A DNA stretch of 64,000 nucleotides from Salininema proteolyticum (GTDB lineage Bacteria; Actinomycetota; Actinomycetes; Mycobacteriales; Micromonosporaceae): contig NZ_JBHUNX010000001.1 of the NCBI RefSeq assembly GCF_042685645.1, forward strand, positions 3,410,001 through 3,474,000, written 5' to 3'. Below the pieces are notes generated by a model. It was not told the origin of the DNA. It was given only the letters and a program-made list of their open reading frames with translations, and made no database searches. Positions 60,492 to 64,000 of this stretch are shown piece by piece. Both the position numbers and the translations under genes were made by a program. Position 1 is the first letter of the stretch, and each line of letters starts with the position of its first letter.

Positions 60492-61358
60492 ATGACCTCG
60501 CCCCTGCGCGCCTTCGGCGCCGCCACGCTCGCCGTCCTCACCCTCGGCACCGCCGCCTGCAACGACGACCCCGCGCCGGAATCCTCCCCGGCCCCCTCCG
60601 AGAGCCCGGCCCCCACACCGGAGGAGGCGCTTTCGGAGGCTCTCCACACTCTGGCGGCGGATCCCTACTCGGCCGCCATCACCGTCGAGGTCGAAGGCGA
60701 GCGCTACCTGGAGGGGTCGATGACGGTCCTCGGCGAGGACACCTACACCACCGACACGGACCTACGGCTGACGAACACCTACGAACTCTTCGAACGCGCC
60801 GACATTCCAGGAGTGGACCTCGAAGGGCTCAAGGCATATCTCGCGGACCTCTCCGTGTCCACCGTCGCCGTCGAGGGAGAAACCTACCACCGGATGGCCG
60901 GCGGCCCTTACTCCCTCGTCTCCGACGACTACGCCGACGACACGTGGTTCCACCGACCCTCCTCCGCCCGGGACGAGTTCGGCGTCGCCTTCCAGATCAA
61001 GGACGCCGCCTACACCGATTACGCGAAACAGGTCCTCGCCGCCATGCAGGCGCCCGAAGGATCGCCCGAGGAGCTCACCGGGACCCTGCCTGTCGGCGAC
61101 CCGGTCTTCGATCTGCTCTTGGCGACCTACGAAGGCGTCCCCGAAGCGGACGTGCCGGTGAGCGTCACCCTCGACGAGGACGGCCGCCTCTCCGACCTGG
61201 CGTTCTCCCTCGCCATCGACGAGGTGGACTTCGGCCCCGTCACCCTCGACTACCGGATCGAGGTGTCCGATTGGGGCACCGAGGCCGAGATCGCCACTCC
61301 AGAGGGCGAAGTCGTCGAGGGCCAAGACCTCCTGGACCACTACCGCGATCAGCTCTGA
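60492..61358 (+). CDS. Putative lipoprotein (LppX/LprG-like architecture)
   Basis: This 288-residue exported protein has the lipobox GTAAC at about residue 23, a Pro/Ser-rich linker, then about 230 residues with beta-rich character and repeated Tyr/Asp motifs (EVEGERYLEGSMTVLGEDTYTTDTDLRL, VSTVAVEGETYHRMAGG). The C-terminal half has IDEVDFGPVTLDYRIEVSDWG. This resembles the half-barrel lipid-binding lipoproteins LprG/LppX, but only by pattern. GAAAG stands 9 nt before the ATG. It is monocistronic. Confidence 0.75.
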   Translation: MTSPLRAFGAATLAVLTLGTAACNDDPAPESSPAPSESPAPTPEEALSEALHTLAADPYSAAITVEVEGERYLEGSMTVLGEDTYTTDTDLRLTNTYELFERADIPGVDLEGLKAYLADLSVSTVAVEGETYHRMAGGPYSLVSDDYADDTWFHRPSSARDEFGVAFQIKDAAYTDYAKQVLAAMQAPEGSPEELTGTLPVGDPVFDLLLATYEGVPEADVPVSVTLDEDGRLSDLAFSLAIDEVDFGPVTLDYRIEVSDWGTEAEIATPEGEVVEGQDLLDHYRDQL

Positions 61359-61427
61359 CCCCCTGTCCGGCCGGGGCCGCACCGTCCGCCCATGAGCGGG
61401 AAAGGGTCGGGCGGCACCGGACCGGGC

Positions 61428-62117
61428 TCAGCCCCTACCCGTCTCGACGGGCAGGTCCTCCAACCTCCACTCCAGGATCCCGTCCTGGAGCTTGACCGCC
61501 TTGCGCCCGGCGCCCTCCAGCAGCCGCACGGCGTCATGGGCCAAGACGCAGAAGGCCCCGCGGCAATAGGCCGCGACCCGTGCGCCCTCGGGCAGCTCCC
61601 CCAGGCGCTCGCCCAGCTGCTCCAGCGGGATCGACACCGCCCCGGGGATGTGCCCGGCCTCGTACTCGTCGCCGGGCCTCACGTCCAGCACGACGACGTC
61701 GCCCTTCTCCACCGCGGCGACCAGGGCGTCCCGTGAGATGGTCTCCGGCTCGTCGCCCAGGTAGGCCCGGGCGGCCCTCTCCACCTCGGCGATGCGCTCG
61801 AAGGCGACGTCCCTGACGGACCGGTACAGGCCCGCCACGTCGTCCCCGGCCAGGCTGTAGATCATCATCTGGCCCCTCCTCCGCGCGACGGCCACGCCGG
61901 CCGCCTTCAGCGTCTGGAGGTGCGCCGACACCGTCGTCACGCCCATGCCGGTGATGCGGACCAACTCCTCCACCGAGTGGTCGGCCTGGGACAGCAGGTC
62001 CACCAGTTCCAGCCGCTTGCCGTTGCCCAGGGCCTTTCCCAGCCGCGCCATCTGGTCGAAGAGCGCCGCTTTGCCCGTGCCGTCCGCCACAGTGCCTCCC
62101 AGGATTTTGTATTCCAT
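61428..62117 (-). CDS. ArsR-type regulator fused to a rhodanese domain
   Basis: This 229-residue protein has an ArsR/SmtB winged helix at about residues 18-95 (ALGNGKRLELVDLLSQADHSVEELVRITGMGVTTVSAHLQTLKAAGVAVARRRGQMMIYSL) and a rhodanese domain at about 125-225 (DVVVLDVRPGDEYEAGHIPGAVSIPLEQL). The rhodanese loop is CRGAFC with two cysteines. No Cys is present in the helix-turn-helix part, so the rhodanese cysteines are the probable persulfide sensor. It is divergent from an MBL-rhodanese gene, the likely target. AAGGA is near the ATG at 62117. Confidence 0.9.
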   Translation of the reverse strand: MEYKILGGTVADGTGKAALFDQMARLGKALGNGKRLELVDLLSQADHSVEELVRITGMGVTTVSAHLQTLKAAGVAVARRRGQMMIYSLAGDDVAGLYRSVRDVAFERIAEVERAARAYLGDEPETISRDALVAAVEKGDVVVLDVRPGDEYEAGHIPGAVSIPLEQLGERLGELPEGARVAAYCRGAFCVLAHDAVRLLEGAGRKAVKLQDGILEWRLEDLPVETGRG

Positions 62118-62126
62118 GATTCCTTG

Positions 62127-62145
62127 GAATATTGTAGCATTATTC
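62127..62145. promoter_or_regulatory. ArsR-type inverted repeat GAATA-N9-TATTC
   Basis: GAATA (62127-62131) and TATTC (62141-62145) lie in the A+T-rich 55 bp between the divergent ArsR-rhodanese and MBL-rhodanese genes. An adjacent ATTCC-TT-GGAAT palindrome overlaps it. Confidence 0.6.
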
Positions 62146-62172
62146 GAAGGACGCCGACGGAAAGGCAGGACC

Positions 62173-63522
62173 ATGAGCGACATCCACCTGGAGGTCATTC
62201 CCGACCCCGGTCTGGGCAACGCCTCTTACATCGTCGACCTGGGCGACGGAGGCGCGCTGGTAGTCGACCCCTCCCGCGACCTGCGAGCGCACCGCGCCCG
62301 GCTGGAACGCTCCGGCCTGCGGCCCCGCTGGACGGCCGAGACGCACCTCCACGCCGACTTCACGTCCGGCACCCGCGAGTTCGCGCACTCCGACGGCGCG
62401 GAAATCCTCGCCTCCGCGGCCGGCGGTCGCTCCTTCCGCCACCGCGGCCTGGCCGACGGCGACGAGCTGGACCTCGGCGGCCTGACGCTCCGCGCCCTCG
62501 GCACGCCCGGGCACACCGACGAACACCTCTCCTACCTCCTGCTCGACGGCGCGAAGCCCCTCGGCGTCTTCACCGGCGGCTCCCTCCTCGTGTCCTCTGC
62601 CGCCCGCACCGACCTCGTCGACCCTTCCCGCACCGAGGAACTGGCCCGCGCCCAGTACCGCTCGCTCCAACGCCTGCTGGACCTGCCCGACGAAGTGGCA
62701 GTCTGGCCGACCCACGGGGCCGGGTCGTTCTGCTCCGCCCCCGCGTCGAGCCGGCGCGTCTCCACCATCGGCACCGAGAAGGCCGCCAACCCGCTCCTCC
62801 AAGCCTCCGGCGAGGACGAGTTCGTCCGGCTTCTGACGGCCGGACTCGGCAGCTACCCCGCCTATTTCGACCGGCTCCCCGAGGTCAACCGCCTCGGACC
62901 GCCCCTCCTGCCCGGCGCTCCCACCATGCCGGCCCTGGCCGAGGATGACGTGCGGCGGCGCCTCTCGTCCGGCGCGCTCCTGATCGACGTCCGTCCCGTC
63001 GGCGCCTTCGCCCGCTCCCACGTTCCCGGCGCCGTGTCGATCGCGCTCCGCGACCAGTTCGCCTCGTGGCTGGGGTGGGTGGTCGACCCGGACCGTCCTG
63101 TCGTCGTCGTCCGCGACGCCGACCAGGATCCGGCCGAGATCCTCTGGCAGGCGGTGAAGATCGGTCACAACTCCATCGTCGGCGAGCTCGCCGACGGCAT
63201 GTCCGCCTGGACCGGCCCCACCTCGTCCATTCCCCTCTACACCGCCGCCGAGGCGGTGCGGGCCATGCCGAATGCCGCCGTCTGGGACGTGCGCCAGCGC
63301 TCCGAGTTCGCCGCCGGGCACGTACCCCGGGCCGTCTCCATCGAACTCGGGTCGCTCGCCGCCGAGGCGCCGCGGTCCGACGAGGTCCTGGTCATGTGCG
63401 GACACGGCGAACGCGCGATGACCGCGGCGAGCCTGGCGCCGGCCAGTTCGGTCGCCGTCCTCGCCGGAGGGCCCGCCGACCTGGCCGCCGCCACCGGAAC
63501 GTCCCTGGTGGAGGGATCATGA
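62173..63522 (+). CDS. Persulfide-dioxygenase-like MBL hydrolase with two rhodanese domains
   Basis: This 449-residue protein has a metallo-beta-lactamase domain (about 1-240) of the ETHE1/persulfide dioxygenase type: ETHLHADFTSG, PGHTDEHLSYLL and HGAGSFC. The usual last His of HxHxDH is Phe here, a known variation of this family. Two rhodanese domains follow (about 255-345, 355-445): the first has no catalytic Cys, the second has Cys in VMCGHGERA. It would oxidise and transfer sulfane sulfur. It overlaps the MFS gene start by 4 nt. Confidence 0.9.
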   Translation: MSDIHLEVIPDPGLGNASYIVDLGDGGALVVDPSRDLRAHRARLERSGLRPRWTAETHLHADFTSGTREFAHSDGAEILASAAGGRSFRHRGLADGDELDLGGLTLRALGTPGHTDEHLSYLLLDGAKPLGVFTGGSLLVSSAARTDLVDPSRTEELARAQYRSLQRLLDLPDEVAVWPTHGAGSFCSAPASSRRVSTIGTEKAANPLLQASGEDEFVRLLTAGLGSYPAYFDRLPEVNRLGPPLLPGAPTMPALAEDDVRRRLSSGALLIDVRPVGAFARSHVPGAVSIALRDQFASWLGWVVDPDRPVVVVRDADQDPAEILWQAVKIGHNSIVGELADGMSAWTGPTSSIPLYTAAEAVRAMPNAAVWDVRQRSEFAAGHVPRAVSIELGSLAAEAPRSDEVLVMCGHGERAMTAASLAPASSVAVLAGGPADLAAATGTSLVEGS

Positions 63523-64000
63523 CCCGGACGGCCCCGCCCGCACCGCGCCTCGGCCTGGCCGCCAACATCGGCCAGTTCAGCCTCCTGGTCGCCGTCAACG
63601 CCCTCGTCGGGGCACTGCTCGGGCAGGAAAGGCTGCTCACCGCCTTCGGGGAGTCGACCTTCGGCTCCTCCCCCTACACTCTGGCGCTGCTCTTCATCGC
63701 CGTCTTCGGCCTGTCCAAGGCCGGGGCGAACTTCGCCGCCGGCCACCTCAGCGACCGGTGGGGGCGCAAGCCCGTCCTCATCCTCGGCTGGGTGTTCGCG
63801 CTTCCCGTGCCCGCCATGCTGATCCTGGCCCCGGACTGGGGATGGGTCATCGCCGCCAACCTGCTCCTCGGCATCAACCAGGGGCTGTCCTGGTCGGCGA
63901 CGGTCGTCATGAAGATCGACCTGGCCGGGCCCAGCCGCCGCGGGCTCGCCATGGGGCTCAACGAGGCCGCCGGGTACATCGCCGTAGCCGTATCCTCCAT
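63519..64000 (+). CDS. MFS transporter of the sulfur module (3' end beyond window)
   Basis: The first 160 codons of an MFS transporter are visible. The ATG overlaps the preceding stop (ATGA). Helix 1 is QFSLLVAVNALVGALLG, and motif A-like FAAGHLSDRWGRKPVLILG follows helix 2. ATVVMKIDLAGPSRRGLAMGLNEAAGY is typical of the tetracycline/sugar-type MFS proteins that accompany MBL-rhodanese genes. The substrate is unknown; export of sulfur species has been suggested for such contexts, which is inference here. Confidence 0.85.
   Translation, partial: MTRTAPPAPRLGLAANIGQFSLLVAVNALVGALLGQERLLTAFGESTFGSSPYTLALLFIAVFGLSKAGANFAAGHLSDRWGRKPVLILGWVFALPVPAMLILAPDWGWVIAANLLLGINQGLSWSATVVMKIDLAGPSRRGLAMGLNEAAGYIAVAVSS

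Overview
The window is high-GC, gene-dense DNA from an actinomycete. The evidence is the mtrB-lpqB pair at the left edge, a DUF3107/TetR pair, a SoxR of actinobacterial type, Tat and lipoprotein secretion signals, frequent GTG starts, and promoters that place a TANNNT hexamer 6-8 nt before the start codon (leaderless transcription). I cannot name the genus from sequence alone. The content resembles Streptomyces/Nocardiopsis-type genomes.

Layout. 1-3217: 3' end of the sensor kinase gene mtrB and the lipoprotein gene lpqB. 3305-4392: DUF3107 protein and a TetR regulator. 4792-5196: secreted subtilisin-inhibitor-like protein, followed by a strong terminator and a 9-bp tandem repeat. 5508-9024: a TetR regulator divergent from a drug-efflux MFS/FAD-monooxygenase operon, with a clear operator between them. 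9102-14078: a secreted protein, an orphan cytosolic protein, an MFS transporter and a three-gene operon of unknown function. 14322-19829: a compact class III lanthipeptide locus with a LuxR-type regulator, a divergent 50-residue secreted peptide, a LanKC synthetase, a 40-residue precursor and an MFS exporter. 19625-24922: an imperfect tandem duplication joined at a 6-bp microhomology. It left truncated copies of the exporter and of mazG, and each copy carries different accessory genes.

24594-29083: mazG and mfd. 29431-31036: SGNH lipase and a four-helix membrane protein. 31223-33347: split transketolase divergent from soxR with a SoxR box. 33520-37286: two MOSC paralogues and two CorC/HlyC-type CBS membrane proteins. 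37504-42945: DUF255 thioredoxin-like protein, nitroreductase, ABC exporter and membrane proteins. 43036-45398: a copper operon (His/Met-rich membrane protein, PCu(A)C chaperone, Tat-exported DyP peroxidase). 45719-50866: DUF2087 protein, Nudix hydrolase, coiled-coil protein, Cu/Zn-SOD-like exported protein, membrane protein, and a RecQ helicase with a phosphoribosyltransferase-like tail. 51107-54572: L,D-transpeptidase, ribokinase and thioesterase. 54720-58264: a hydrolase/ABC-ATPase fusion with its permease. 58305-61358: LysE exporter, phosphoesterase, CGNR regulator and lipoprotein. 61428-64000: an ArsR-rhodanese regulator divergent from an MBL-rhodanese gene and an MFS gene cut by the window edge, probably a persulfide/sulfur-stress module.

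The most interesting part is 14322-24922. It holds an apparently complete labionin-type lanthipeptide locus whose precursor and companion secreted peptide are both short enough to be missed by gene callers. The shared upstream region carries a 37-bp near-perfect palindrome, and a recombination scar follows the locus. No rRNA, tRNA, CRISPR array or intact insertion sequence was recognised.
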